Below are positions 50,794-59,539 of a stretch of DNA of 64,000 nt, piece by piece. The notes beneath the pieces were generated by a model. That model was not told the origin of the DNA. It did no database searches and saw nothing but the letters and a program-made list of their open reading frames with translations. The stretch covers positions 62,001 through 126,000 of the forward strand of contig JALNYU010000005.1 of the NCBI GenBank assembly GCA_023229645.1, written 5' to 3'. The DNA is from Nevskia sp. Lineage in GTDB: Bacteria; Pseudomonadota; Gammaproteobacteria; Nevskiales; Nevskiaceae. Every line of letters begins with the position of its first letter. The first letter of the stretch is position 1. The position numbers were made by a program, and so were the translations under genes.

Positions 50794-52029
50794 TAGCGTT
50801 GAGATTCCAGTTGTCGACGCCGGTGCTTGCGGGAATACCGTAGCGAGTTGACGGTCGTTAAGGCGGAGATGACGCTCGCTGACCTGGGCTAACACGCTGC
50901 GGTAATCGCTGGTGACGGCGAGATCGCGTTGCTCGTGCAGCGCGCTGTCGTCCAAGCCTGGCCAGTCGCCGTGGACTTTGCCGCCGTGCAAGCCGCCGCC
51001 GAGTAGCCAGATAACGTTGCCGTGACCGTGGTCCGTACCACCGTTGCCGTTTTGTTTAGCGGTGCGGCCGAATTCCGACAGCACGACAATCATCGTATTC
51101 GCCAATTCCGGGCCGAGTTGCGTGGTCAAGGTTTGTAGGCCGTTGCCGAGCGCGGTTAAGCGGTTCGCCAATTGCCCTTGGCTTCCGCCTTGATTCACGT
51201 GCGTATCCCAGCCGCCGATTTGCATGAAGGCTAGCTGCAGGCCTGGATTACGCAAAATCAGCGTCGCGAGTTGTGCGGCGTCGAGCGCAAAGCCGCGCGG
51301 CGGCGGCGCACCGTTATCAGCAACGTTCGCTTCCGGCGAAATATCAGCGCTATTCAGATCCGCAAGCACCTGTTGGTGGGCATCGCGGCCTTCTCGATAG
51401 GCGGCACCGAGCGCGCTGTTTTCTGCGTATAAGCGATCAAACGCGGCGCCGACGCCGGGCCTGTCGAGCGCGGTCTTGCGCGCTGCGCTGCGACCGAGCG
51501 GCACGCTGGCCACGGTATTCGTACCGCTGACGATGCGCGGCAGCACTGGCCCTAAGCTGACTGCGCGCAAGGCGCCGCCGCGTGTTGGCAGCGCGCCGAG
51601 TAAGCGGTTCATCCAGCCGTCCGCCGTGTTTTTAACGCCGGGCGTGCCGGATTCTAGATAATCCTGGGCGTCGAAATGTGAGCGTGTCGGATCCGGCGAT
51701 CCGGCGGCGTGCACGAATGCCAGCTGCTGGCTTTGCCACAGCGGCATCAGGCTGGATAAAGCTGGGTGTAGGCCGAAGCGCCCATCGAGATCGAACGCGC
51801 CGCCATCCGTACCGGGTTTAGGAATGGCGATGCTGCCGCGGAGTTGGTAGTAGTTGCTTTCGCGGTAGGGCACCACGACGTTTAAACCGTCGATGGCGCC
51901 GCGCAACATGACGACGATCAAACGCGGCGCAGCGCTGCGGCCGGATTCGATGGCCCAGCCCCGGCTGAGTGGTAATAGGCCGGCGGTCCCGCCGAGTGCA
52001 AGAGATTTAAGTAGCTGGCGACGATCCAT
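50782..52029 (-). CDS. DUF1501 family exported protein
   Basis: A 415-residue protein with a twin-arginine-like signal (MDRRQLLKSLALGGTAGLLPLS). The DUF1501 core is visible: RLIVVMLRGAIDGLNVVVPYRE near the start and VVLSEFGRTAKQNGNGGTDHGHGN near the end, a sulfatase/phosphatase-like fold with metal-site Asp and His. The family is often encoded beside DUF1800, as here (DUF1800 precedes it by 18 bases), and the pair is exported. Function is unknown. Confidence 0.9.
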   Translation of the reverse strand: MDRRQLLKSLALGGTAGLLPLSRGWAIESGRSAAPRLIVVMLRGAIDGLNVVVPYRESNYYQLRGSIAIPKPGTDGGAFDLDGRFGLHPALSSLMPLWQSQQLAFVHAAGSPDPTRSHFDAQDYLESGTPGVKNTADGWMNRLLGALPTRGGALRAVSLGPVLPRIVSGTNTVASVPLGRSAARKTALDRPGVGAAFDRLYAENSALGAAYREGRDAHQQVLADLNSADISPEANVADNGAPPPRGFALDAAQLATLILRNPGLQLAFMQIGGWDTHVNQGGSQGQLANRLTALGNGLQTLTTQLGPELANTMIVVLSEFGRTAKQNGNGGTDHGHGNVIWLLGGGLHGGKVHGDWPGLDDSALHEQRDLAVTSDYRSVLAQVSERHLRLNDRQLATVFPQAPASTTGISTLLRS

Positions 52030-52047
52030 AACGGGCTCCGGGCGTGT

Positions 52048-53616
52048 TCAGCGATACATGAATTCGGGGCTGCCGAGCAGCAGCGCGGCTTGCAGCGGCG
52101 GCGGCGATTGCGCAATCGTTGCCTGCGTCGCATCTGAAAGCACCAAGCCGCGCAGCGTGATTTGTAAATCTGAGACCGCTAAGAAATGGCCGGCTGTAGG
52201 TGAATTCTGCGGTTCGCGTTCAACGGCGTTCATCGCTGCACGGGTATCGTTTTCGACCGCTTCCGCGTTGGCTTTCAAGTCTAGTTTCGCGAGCACGGTC
52301 GCCAGCGTCGGCAAACGACCGGCGCCGAGCGCGGTGGCAAAATTCACCCGCTGGGTTAGCGCGGCCGGATTGAGCCAGGCGTCCTGGGTGTTCATCCAAC
52401 CGTCCGGCGTCGGGCAGCCGTAAATCGGCTGGCCCATCGACCGCAGTGCGACGAGCACCGGCCGTAAGTTGCTGAGTTCGACGGCGCTGGCGCGTAAGGC
52501 CGATAGCAAATACTGGTACGGTGTTTTGAATTTCTTACTGTTGGGGTCGAGAAATTCCGGGCTTAGCAATAACGCGCGCAGGGTTTCGCGCAGGTCGCCG
52601 TCGCTGCTGCGGAAGCGCGCCGCGACGCGTTGCACCAAGGCCGGCGGCGGCACGTCGGCGACAAAATACTGCACGAGCTGGTAAGCGATGTGCTGCGCCG
52701 TCGCCGGGCTGTGCGCGAGTAGATCCAACGCCCACTCGCCTTCGGCTTGACCGCTGTCGTCGAACGTCGTGCCGAGAAACTTTTTTGGGCCGTGATCGTG
52801 CCGCCGCGCGACGAAAACAAAACCAGAGTCGCCGCCGCCGCGCGCCATCGCGCGTGGGTCGTAGGTCCAGCCGGTCAAGATTCGCGCGAGTTCGGTGACA
52901 TCGGTCTGGCTATAGCCGCCGTCGACGCCGAGGGTGTGCAGCTCCATCACTTCCCGGGCGTAGTTCTCGTTCAAACCCGCGGGTTTGTCTTTATTCGGCC
53001 CGGCGGCCGGCTTAAATCCCTCAGCGGTGCTGCGCCAATTGTCGAGATAAAACAGCATCGCTGGATGCTTGGCGGTGGCGCCGAGCAGGTCGCGAAACTT
53101 ACCGAACACGTAAGGCCGTATCGCCTCGCGCTCGTAAGGCCCGACCAGCAGCCGGCCCTGCAAGCCTTTGCCGTCATAGACGTTAAAGTGGTTGAACCAG
53201 AAGTCCACCATCACTTCTTGTAGTTGGTTGGGGCTGTAGAGCGCACGCAGCATTCGCGCGTCTTCGGCCTGCTCGACAACTTCGCGAATGCTGTCGCGAT
53301 ACTCGGCTTTTGCGGCGTCGTCAGCTTTCGCCAGTTTCCGCAGCTGCGGGCCGTAGGTTGCGAACAGTTCAGCGGCGCTCAGCGTCGTCGTTTTAAGCGC
53401 GGCGAGTTGTTGTTGCAACACCACGGGCTCGGCAACCGGCTGCAGTTGTTGTTCGATATACCGCTCGGTGCCGAATTGCTGCACGCGCGCAACATCGCCC
53501 GGCCGTGGCCCGTAAGCGAGCCGGTTCAGAAGGCGGAATGCGCTGCCATCATCGGCGGTGGCGACGACACTGCAACAGAGCAGCAGGACGGCAGAGACGA
53601 TGGTGGCTGTACGCAT
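52048..53616 (-). CDS. DUF1800 family exported protein
   Basis: A 522-residue protein with a Sec signal peptide (MRTATIVSAVLLLCCSVVATA). The DUF1800 marks are RLLNRLAYGPRPGDV near the start, MVDFWFNHFNVYDGKG, NENYARELMELHTLG-like (NYAREVMELHTLGVDGG) and RILTGWTYDP. It is the upstream member of the DUF1800-DUF1501 pair common in many proteobacteria and planctomycetes. Role unknown; the pair is cotranscribed. Confidence 0.9.
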   Translation of the reverse strand: MRTATIVSAVLLLCCSVVATADDGSAFRLLNRLAYGPRPGDVARVQQFGTERYIEQQLQPVAEPVVLQQQLAALKTTTLSAAELFATYGPQLRKLAKADDAAKAEYRDSIREVVEQAEDARMLRALYSPNQLQEVMVDFWFNHFNVYDGKGLQGRLLVGPYEREAIRPYVFGKFRDLLGATAKHPAMLFYLDNWRSTAEGFKPAAGPNKDKPAGLNENYAREVMELHTLGVDGGYSQTDVTELARILTGWTYDPRAMARGGGDSGFVFVARRHDHGPKKFLGTTFDDSGQAEGEWALDLLAHSPATAQHIAYQLVQYFVADVPPPALVQRVAARFRSSDGDLRETLRALLLSPEFLDPNSKKFKTPYQYLLSALRASAVELSNLRPVLVALRSMGQPIYGCPTPDGWMNTQDAWLNPAALTQRVNFATALGAGRLPTLATVLAKLDLKANAEAVENDTRAAMNAVEREPQNSPTAGHFLAVSDLQITLRGLVLSDATQATIAQSPPPLQAALLLGSPEFMYR

Positions 53617-53718
53617 GGCGGCAAACTCGCAAGCAGCGGCGGATGTAGCCTTGATAACGGCGCCGCGCCGCCGCGGTTGACGACGGCCTCACCTGCAGCC
53701 CTCTAGCTTTTGTGCCGA

Positions 53719-53815
53719 GTTATTGATCCGGCCATTAAGTACTTGAATAAAGACAGTGCAATGCCAAAGCGGATGCCGCACTTCCGAGCAAGCGAGAAAT
53801 GGCCGGATCAATAAC
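53719..53815. repeat. 18-bp perfect inverted repeat flanking a 61-bp spacer
   Basis: GTTATTGATCCGGCCATT (53719-53736) and its exact reverse complement (53798-53815) frame a 61-base segment. A third, one-mismatch 15-base copy, GGCCGAATCAATAAC, lies at 53912-53926, inside the 3' end of the LysR gene next door. The unit of 97 bases resembles a miniature mobile element or a relic of local duplication. No transposase or direct target repeat is seen beside it. Confidence 0.6.
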
Positions 53816-53898
53816 AAAGCAATTTGATTTTATTATTAATTCAGCCACTCACGCCGTCTCGAAAAAGTGCGATCTCAAATTGCCGCGTAGCACCGCGT

Positions 53899-54819
53899 TC
53901 AACTATTTTGTGGCCGAATCAATAACGCCATGGCGGCGACCACGGCGTGTGCGAGCTGCAGCATATTGCGCACGGTGGCCGAGGTATCGTCTGGTCGATA
54001 TGCCAAGCTCATCCGGGCTTTGGGTGCGTCGCCGAGCAACGGCCGATACGCCACACCCACCGAATGCACCTGCTGCATCGACGCTGGCACCAGCGAGACG
54101 CCGAGCCCAGCGGCGACCAAGTTGACGATTGACGTGATCTGCGAAGCCTCTTGCCCGATACGCGGGCTGAAGCCGGCGCGCTGACAGGCGGCGATGATGT
54201 CGTCATAGAGGCCGGAGCCGAACGGCCGTGAAAACAGCACGAACGGCTCAGCGCGCAGCTGCGTCAAGCGCAGTGCTTTTTCCCGCGCCAACCGGTGTCC
54301 CTGCGGCAGCGCCGCGAGCACGTCTTCATCGAACAAGGCTTCCGTGACTAGGCCCGGCTCCTCGCCGAGCAACGGACGGATAAACGCAACATCGACGGTT
54401 TCGCCGAGCACGCCGTTGGCCAGCGCTGGCGTGCTGTTTTCGTCCAGCGATAGCGCGACATCGGGATACTGCTGGCCAAATTCGCGCAGCACCCGCGGCA
54501 CAAACGGATGAAACGGCGCCGAATTGATCATGCCGATACGGATACGGCCGAGATCACCGCGCGCTACGCGCCGGGCGTGATCGCTGGCGCGCTGTACCGA
54601 CGCCAGAATTTGCTGTGCGTCGTCAAAGAACACCCGGCCGGCATCGGTCAGCGTTACTGCGCGTGCCTGGCGCCGGAATAACGCAGTGCCAAGTTCTTGT
54701 TCCAGCGCGCGTATTTGCTGGCTTAGCGGCGGCTGTTCCATGCCGAGCCGTTTGGCGGCGCGGGTGAAATGCAGTTCTTCGGCAACTGCAACGAAGTAGC
54801 GGAGATGGCGCAATTCCAC
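53899..54819 (-). CDS. LysR-family transcriptional regulator (CynR/CatM type)
   Basis: A 306-residue LysR regulator. The helix-turn-helix region is MELRHLRYFVAVAEELHFTRAAKRLG (start, given in part) with PPLSQQIRALEQELG, the pattern of the BenM/CatM/CynR branch, which often senses aromatic acids. The start is GTG. It is divergent from aceE with 186 bases between. The effector and targets are unknown; the next gene upstream on the same strand side is DUF1800. The 3' end contains a copy of the 15-base motif found in the neighbouring inverted repeat. Confidence 0.9.
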   Translation of the reverse strand: MELRHLRYFVAVAEELHFTRAAKRLGMEQPPLSQQIRALEQELGTALFRRQARAVTLTDAGRVFFDDAQQILASVQRASDHARRVARGDLGRIRIGMINSAPFHPFVPRVLREFGQQYPDVALSLDENSTPALANGVLGETVDVAFIRPLLGEEPGLVTEALFDEDVLAALPQGHRLAREKALRLTQLRAEPFVLFSRPFGSGLYDDIIAACQRAGFSPRIGQEASQITSIVNLVAAGLGVSLVPASMQQVHSVGVAYRPLLGDAPKARMSLAYRPDDTSATVRNMLQLAHAVVAAMALLIRPQNS

Positions 54820-55005
54820 GATTGATACTTATAAAGTCTGATAAACAAATGTTTCATATATTGGACGTATCAAACGCCCGCGTCTAATGTGGCGCCAAAC
54901 AAAAACGGCAGTTACGCGGCAGATTCGAGCATGCGTGGCGCCATCATTAAATCGTTGTAGCCTAAGCCGCAGGCTGGCTCCGGCATTTGAAACAAGGATG
55001 CGACC

Positions 55006-57684
55006 ATGAGCGAACACGCAGTCACCGATCTTGATCCGCAGGAAACCCGCGAATGGCTGGAGGCCCTCGCCGCAGTCTTAGACCAGCAAGGCCCCGAGCG
55101 CGCGCATTACCTGCTCGAAGCCTTGCAGGAAAAGGCGCGCTTGAGCGGCGCCTATATTCCGTTCTCGCCGAATACGGCGTACATCAACACGATTCCGCCG
55201 CATCTTGAAGAACGCTCGCCGGGCGATCATCAACTGGAGTGGAAAATCCGTTCGATCATCCGCTGGAACGCGATGGCGATGGTGATCAACGCCAATCGTG
55301 ATCATTCCGGCGTTGGCGGCCATATCGCCAGCTTTGCGTCGGCGGCCACGCTTTACGACGTTGGCTTCAACCATTTCTGGAAAGGCCCGGACCATTCGCA
55401 GGGCCAGGATTTAATCTATATCCAAGGCCACAGCACGCCTGGCGTTTACGCCCGCGCGTTTCTCGAAGGCCGGATCAGCGAGGCGCAGCTGCGCGGCTTC
55501 CGTAAGGAAGCCGTGCGTGGCGAAGGTTTATCGAGCTATCCGCACTCCTGGCTGATGCCGGAGTTCTGGCAATTCGCAACGGTGTCGATGGGCCTCGGCC
55601 CGATCCAGGCGATTTATCAAGCACGCCTGATGAAGTATTTGCACCACCGCGGTTTGGCCAATACCGAAGGCCGCAAAGTGTGGTGCTTCTGCGGTGACGG
55701 CGAAATGGACGAGCCGGAATCCTTGGGCGCGATCGACATCGCCGCGCGCGAGAAGCTCGATAACTTGGTATTCGTCGTCAACTGCAACTTGCAGCGTCTC
55801 GATGGCCCGGTGCGCGGCAACGGCAAGATTGTGCAAGAGCTCGAAGGCGTGTTCCGTGGCGGCGGTTGGAACGTCATCAAAGTATTGTGGGGCGGGCTCT
55901 GGGATTCGTTGCTGGCACAAGATAAAACCGGCCTGTTGATCAAAATCTTTAACGACTCGGTTGACGGCGAATACCAGAATTACAAAGCCAAAGGCGGCAA
56001 GTACACGCGGGAAAACTTCTTCGGCAAATACCCGGAGTTGTTGAAGCTGGTTGCGACGATGAGCGACGAAGACATCGGCCGCTTGAACCGCGGCGGTCAC
56101 GATCCGCACAAGGTTTACGCTGCCTACGCCGCTGCGAGCAAACACGTCGGCAGTCCGACGGTAATTTTGGCCAAGACGGTCAAAGGCTACGGCATGGGCG
56201 AAGCCGGCGAAGGCCAGAACATTACGCACCAGCAGAAGAAAATGGGCGAGGACGCGCTAAAAGCGTTCCGTGACCGCTTCCAAATCCCGATTTCCGACGA
56301 ACAAATTAAGGACACGCCGTTCTACAAACCGGCCGACGATTCGCCGGAAATCCAATATCTGCAAGCGCGCCGTAAAGCGCTCGGCGGTTATTTGCCGCAG
56401 CGCTGCCCACCGCGCGAAACGCTGGAAATTCCACCGCTGACGATTTTCGACCGCCTGTTGCAAGCCACTGGCGAACGCGAAATCAGCACGACGATGGCGT
56501 TCGTACAATTGCTGCAAGCCTTGCTGCGCGATAAGAAAGTTGGCCCGCGTGTGGTGCCGATCGTGCCGGACGAAGCGCGCACGTTTGGTATGGAAGGGAT
56601 GTTCCGGCAACTCGGGATTTACTCGGTCGTCGGGCAGAAATACACCCCGCACGATTCCGACCAGCTGGCGTTCTACAAGGAAGACGTCAAAGGTCAAATC
56701 CTCGAAGAAGGCATTACCGAATCTGGTGCGATGTCGAGTTGGATCGCGGCTGCCACCAGCTATTCCAGCCACGGCGTTTCGTTGTTGCCGTTCTACATCT
56801 TCTATTCGATGTTTGGCTTCCAGCGCATCGCCGACTTGGCCTGGGCCGCTGGCGATATGCGCGCGCGCGGCTTCCTGCTCGGCGGCACCGCCGGCCGCAC
56901 CACGCTGAACGGCGAAGGCCTGCAGCATCAAGACGGCCACAGCCATCTGTTTGCCGGCACGGTGCCGAATTGCCGCGCGTACGACCCGGCGTTCGCCTAC
57001 GAAATCGCCGTGATCGTGCACGAAGGCATGCGCCGCATGTACACCGAAGAAACCGGCCAGCAGCACGACGAGTACTACTACATCACGCTGCAAAACGAGA
57101 ACTACACGCACCCGGCGATGCCGGCGGGTGTTGAGAGCGGCATCATGCGCGGTCTGTATCTACTGACGCCGTGCGAAAAGCCGAGCACGCTACACGTGCA
57201 GTTGCTCGGTTCCGGTTCGATTCTGCGTGAAGTCATCGCCGCCGCCGAGCTGCTGAAGCAGGACTGGGATGTCACGGCTGATATCTGGAGCGCGCCGAGC
57301 TTCAACGAACTGACGCGCGATGGCCAAGCCGTCGAGCGTTGGAATTTGCTGCACCCGGCCGAGACGCCGCGCAAGAGTTATGTCGAGGAATGTTTGGCTG
57401 GTATGGCCGGTCCGGCGATCGTCGCGACCGATTACGTCAAAGCCTACGCCGAACAAATCCGGCCATTCGTGCCGATGCCCTACCATGTGCTCGGCACCGA
57501 CGGTTTCGGCCGTTCGGATACGCGCGAACAGCTGCGCGATTTCTTTGAAGTCGACCGCCGTTGGGTCGTGATCAAGGCGCTGTACGCGCTGGCTGAGGAC
57601 GGCGAGCTGCCGCGCGAAAAAGTCGCTGAGGCGATTGCGAAGTACGGCATTAACGCTGATAAACCCAATCCGGCCAAGGAGTAA
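55006..57684 (+). CDS. aceE: Pyruvate dehydrogenase E1 component, homodimeric type
   Basis: An 892-residue thiamin-diphosphate enzyme of the gammaproteobacterial homodimeric type, near E. coli length (887). The TPP motif GDGEMDEPESLGAIDIAAREKLDNLVFVVNCNLQRLDGPVRGNGKIV spans residues 231-277. The N terminus DPQETREWLEAL and the late segment LGTDGFGRSDTREQLRDFFEVDR are standard. It decarboxylates pyruvate and acetylates the lipoyl groups of AceF. The ATG follows AAGGA. aceF begins 3 bases after the stop. Confidence 0.97.
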   Translation: MSEHAVTDLDPQETREWLEALAAVLDQQGPERAHYLLEALQEKARLSGAYIPFSPNTAYINTIPPHLEERSPGDHQLEWKIRSIIRWNAMAMVINANRDHSGVGGHIASFASAATLYDVGFNHFWKGPDHSQGQDLIYIQGHSTPGVYARAFLEGRISEAQLRGFRKEAVRGEGLSSYPHSWLMPEFWQFATVSMGLGPIQAIYQARLMKYLHHRGLANTEGRKVWCFCGDGEMDEPESLGAIDIAAREKLDNLVFVVNCNLQRLDGPVRGNGKIVQELEGVFRGGGWNVIKVLWGGLWDSLLAQDKTGLLIKIFNDSVDGEYQNYKAKGGKYTRENFFGKYPELLKLVATMSDEDIGRLNRGGHDPHKVYAAYAAASKHVGSPTVILAKTVKGYGMGEAGEGQNITHQQKKMGEDALKAFRDRFQIPISDEQIKDTPFYKPADDSPEIQYLQARRKALGGYLPQRCPPRETLEIPPLTIFDRLLQATGEREISTTMAFVQLLQALLRDKKVGPRVVPIVPDEARTFGMEGMFRQLGIYSVVGQKYTPHDSDQLAFYKEDVKGQILEEGITESGAMSSWIAAATSYSSHGVSLLPFYIFYSMFGFQRIADLAWAAGDMRARGFLLGGTAGRTTLNGEGLQHQDGHSHLFAGTVPNCRAYDPAFAYEIAVIVHEGMRRMYTEETGQQHDEYYYITLQNENYTHPAMPAGVESGIMRGLYLLTPCEKPSTLHVQLLGSGSILREVIAAAELLKQDWDVTADIWSAPSFNELTRDGQAVERWNLLHPAETPRKSYVEECLAGMAGPAIVATDYVKAYAEQIRPFVPMPYHVLGTDGFGRSDTREQLRDFFEVDRRWVVIKALYALAEDGELPREKVAEAIAKYGINADKPNPAKE

Positions 57685-57687
57685 GAC

Positions 57688-59304
57688 ATGGCCAAAGAAC
57701 TACAAGTAACGGTGCCGGATATCGGCGACTACAAAGGCGTGCCGGTGATCGAAATCCTGGTCAAGCCCGGAGATGTCGTGGCGAAAGACGACGCCTTGAT
57801 GACGCTGGAATCGGACAAGGCGACGCTCGATGTGCCGGCGCCAGCCGCGGGTGTGATTAAGCGTATCGGCCTGAAAATCGGCGATAAAGTTTCGCAGGGC
57901 GATGCCGTATTGGTGCTCGAACTTGAAGGTGCTGCCGAAAGCGCGCCCGCGGCGCCGGCCGAGGTAAGCCCGGCATCAGCGGCTGCGCCGGCTGCGAGCG
58001 CCGCTGTTGCCCCGCCGGTTGCGGCGGCGAGCGCGGTGGTCAACGTGCTGGTACCGGATATCGGCGATTACAAAGACGTGCCGGTGATCGATATTTTGGT
58101 CAAAGACGGCGATGTTGTCGAAAAAGACGCGACGTTGATGACGCTGGAATCCGACAAAGCCACGCTTGATGTGCCGGCGCCAGCCGCAGGCACGGTCGTC
58201 GGTTTCCTGCTGAAGATCGGCGACAAAGTTTCAAAAGGTGCTGCGGTTTGCACGCTGCAGACGACGCCGCCAGCGGCTGCCACGACGGCGCCAGCGCCGG
58301 TTGTCGCGGCAGCTGCGGCCGCGCCCACGGCAGTTGCTGCGCCGGTAGCGGTTGCCGTCGCCAGTCCGCCGCCGGCTGCGGTACCGAGCGCTGATGGCGC
58401 GGTGCCGTATGCGAGCCCATCGATTCGGAAATTCGCCCGTGAACTGGGCGTTGACCTCGGAAAAGTGTCCGGCAGCGGTATTAAAGGCCGGATCACGCTC
58501 GACGACGTGCAGGCTTTCGTTAAGAAAACGCTGGCGGCGCCGCCAGCCGCCGCGCCGGTTGCCGGTGGCGGCATCCCGCCGATTCCGGCGGTCGATTTCT
58601 CGCAGTTCGGGCCGATTGAAAGCAAGCCGCTGGCCCGCATCCGTAAGCTGTCGGCGGCGCATTTGCACCGGGCTTGGGTCAATATTCCGCACGTCACGCA
58701 GACCGACGAAGCCGATATCACCGAACTCGAAGCGTTCCGCAAAGCTCAGAACGACGAAGCGGGCAAGGAGGGCGTCAAGCTGACGCTACTGCCGTTCATC
58801 CTGAAAGCAATTGCGAAATCGATGGCGGCGTACCCGGAATTTAACGCCTCGTTGGCGCCGGACGGCGAAAGTTTGATCATGAAGCAGTACCTGCATTTGG
58901 GCTTCGCTGCCGACACGCCGAATGGGCTCGTGGTGCCGGTGGTGCGCGATGTCGACAAGAAAGGCATCAACCAATTAGCGCTGGAAACCGCGGAGCTGGC
59001 GAAAAAAGCGCGCGACGGCAAACTCAAGCCTGATGAAATGAAAGGCGGCTGTTTTTCGGTATCGAGCCTGGGTGGCATCGGTGGCAGCCACTTCACACCG
59101 ATCGTCAACGCGCCGGAAGTTGGTATCCTTGGCGTCTCGCGATCAACGATCAAACCGGTTTGGGATGGCAAAGCCTTTCAACCGCGTTTAATGGTGCCGT
59201 TGTCGCTGTCTTACGATCACCGCGTGATCGACGGCGCCTACGCCGCCCGTTTCATCGTCCAGCTGGTGCGCCTGCTGTCGGATGTACGGAGGTTGGCGCT
59301 ATAG
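57688..59304 (+). CDS. aceF: Dihydrolipoyllysine-residue acetyltransferase (E2)
   Basis: A 538-residue E2 with two lipoyl domains; the lipoylated lysines are Lys44 and Lys157, each in ESDKATLDVPAP. An Ala/Pro-rich linker leads to the E1/E3-binding domain (about 241-279, YASPSIRKFARELGVDLGKV) and the catalytic domain with the DHRVIDG motif (His511, Asp515). Two lipoyl domains rather than three is normal for many gammaproteobacteria. The lipoyl domains are a clear internal duplication, also at DNA level. Dihydrolipoamide dehydrogenase (lpd) does not follow, so it must be encoded elsewhere. Confidence 0.96.
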   Translation: MAKELQVTVPDIGDYKGVPVIEILVKPGDVVAKDDALMTLESDKATLDVPAPAAGVIKRIGLKIGDKVSQGDAVLVLELEGAAESAPAAPAEVSPASAAAPAASAAVAPPVAAASAVVNVLVPDIGDYKDVPVIDILVKDGDVVEKDATLMTLESDKATLDVPAPAAGTVVGFLLKIGDKVSKGAAVCTLQTTPPAAATTAPAPVVAAAAAAPTAVAAPVAVAVASPPPAAVPSADGAVPYASPSIRKFARELGVDLGKVSGSGIKGRITLDDVQAFVKKTLAAPPAAAPVAGGGIPPIPAVDFSQFGPIESKPLARIRKLSAAHLHRAWVNIPHVTQTDEADITELEAFRKAQNDEAGKEGVKLTLLPFILKAIAKSMAAYPEFNASLAPDGESLIMKQYLHLGFAADTPNGLVVPVVRDVDKKGINQLALETAELAKKARDGKLKPDEMKGGCFSVSSLGGIGGSHFTPIVNAPEVGILGVSRSTIKPVWDGKAFQPRLMVPLSLSYDHRVIDGAYAARFIVQLVRLLSDVRRLAL

Positions 59305-59325
59305 AGCAACGCTACGAGTGGACCC

Positions 59326-59496
59326 ATGACCGACGCAGCAAACAAGAAAAAAACCGCCGATGTATTGAAAGAGGCGCTGGCCGCTAAAAAGGCCGGCGCC
59401 GGCCGAAACGTGCCAAAACTACGGCCGCAAATGGGCGGCGGCAGGCCGAGCAAGGACGCCGAACGGCTGAGCGGTAAGTCGCGCAAAGTGCATTAA
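59326..59496 (+). CDS. Small basic protein of unknown function
   Basis: A 56-residue frame, MTDAANKKKTADVLKEALAA followed by a Lys/Arg/Gly-rich tail ending KSRKVH, begins 21 bases after aceF. It has an ATG but only a weak ribosome site (GTGGA). The amphipathic N-terminal helix and basic C-terminus look like those of small proteins, and it lies between two well-defined genes on the same strand, so it is probably real. It has no recognised family. Confidence 0.55.
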   Translation: MTDAANKKKTADVLKEALAAKKAGAGRNVPKLRPQMGGGRPSKDAERLSGKSRKVH

Positions 59497-59539
59497 TTGC
59501 GACCGCTCATTTCTTTTTTGCTGCGCGCAGGGATCGCTG

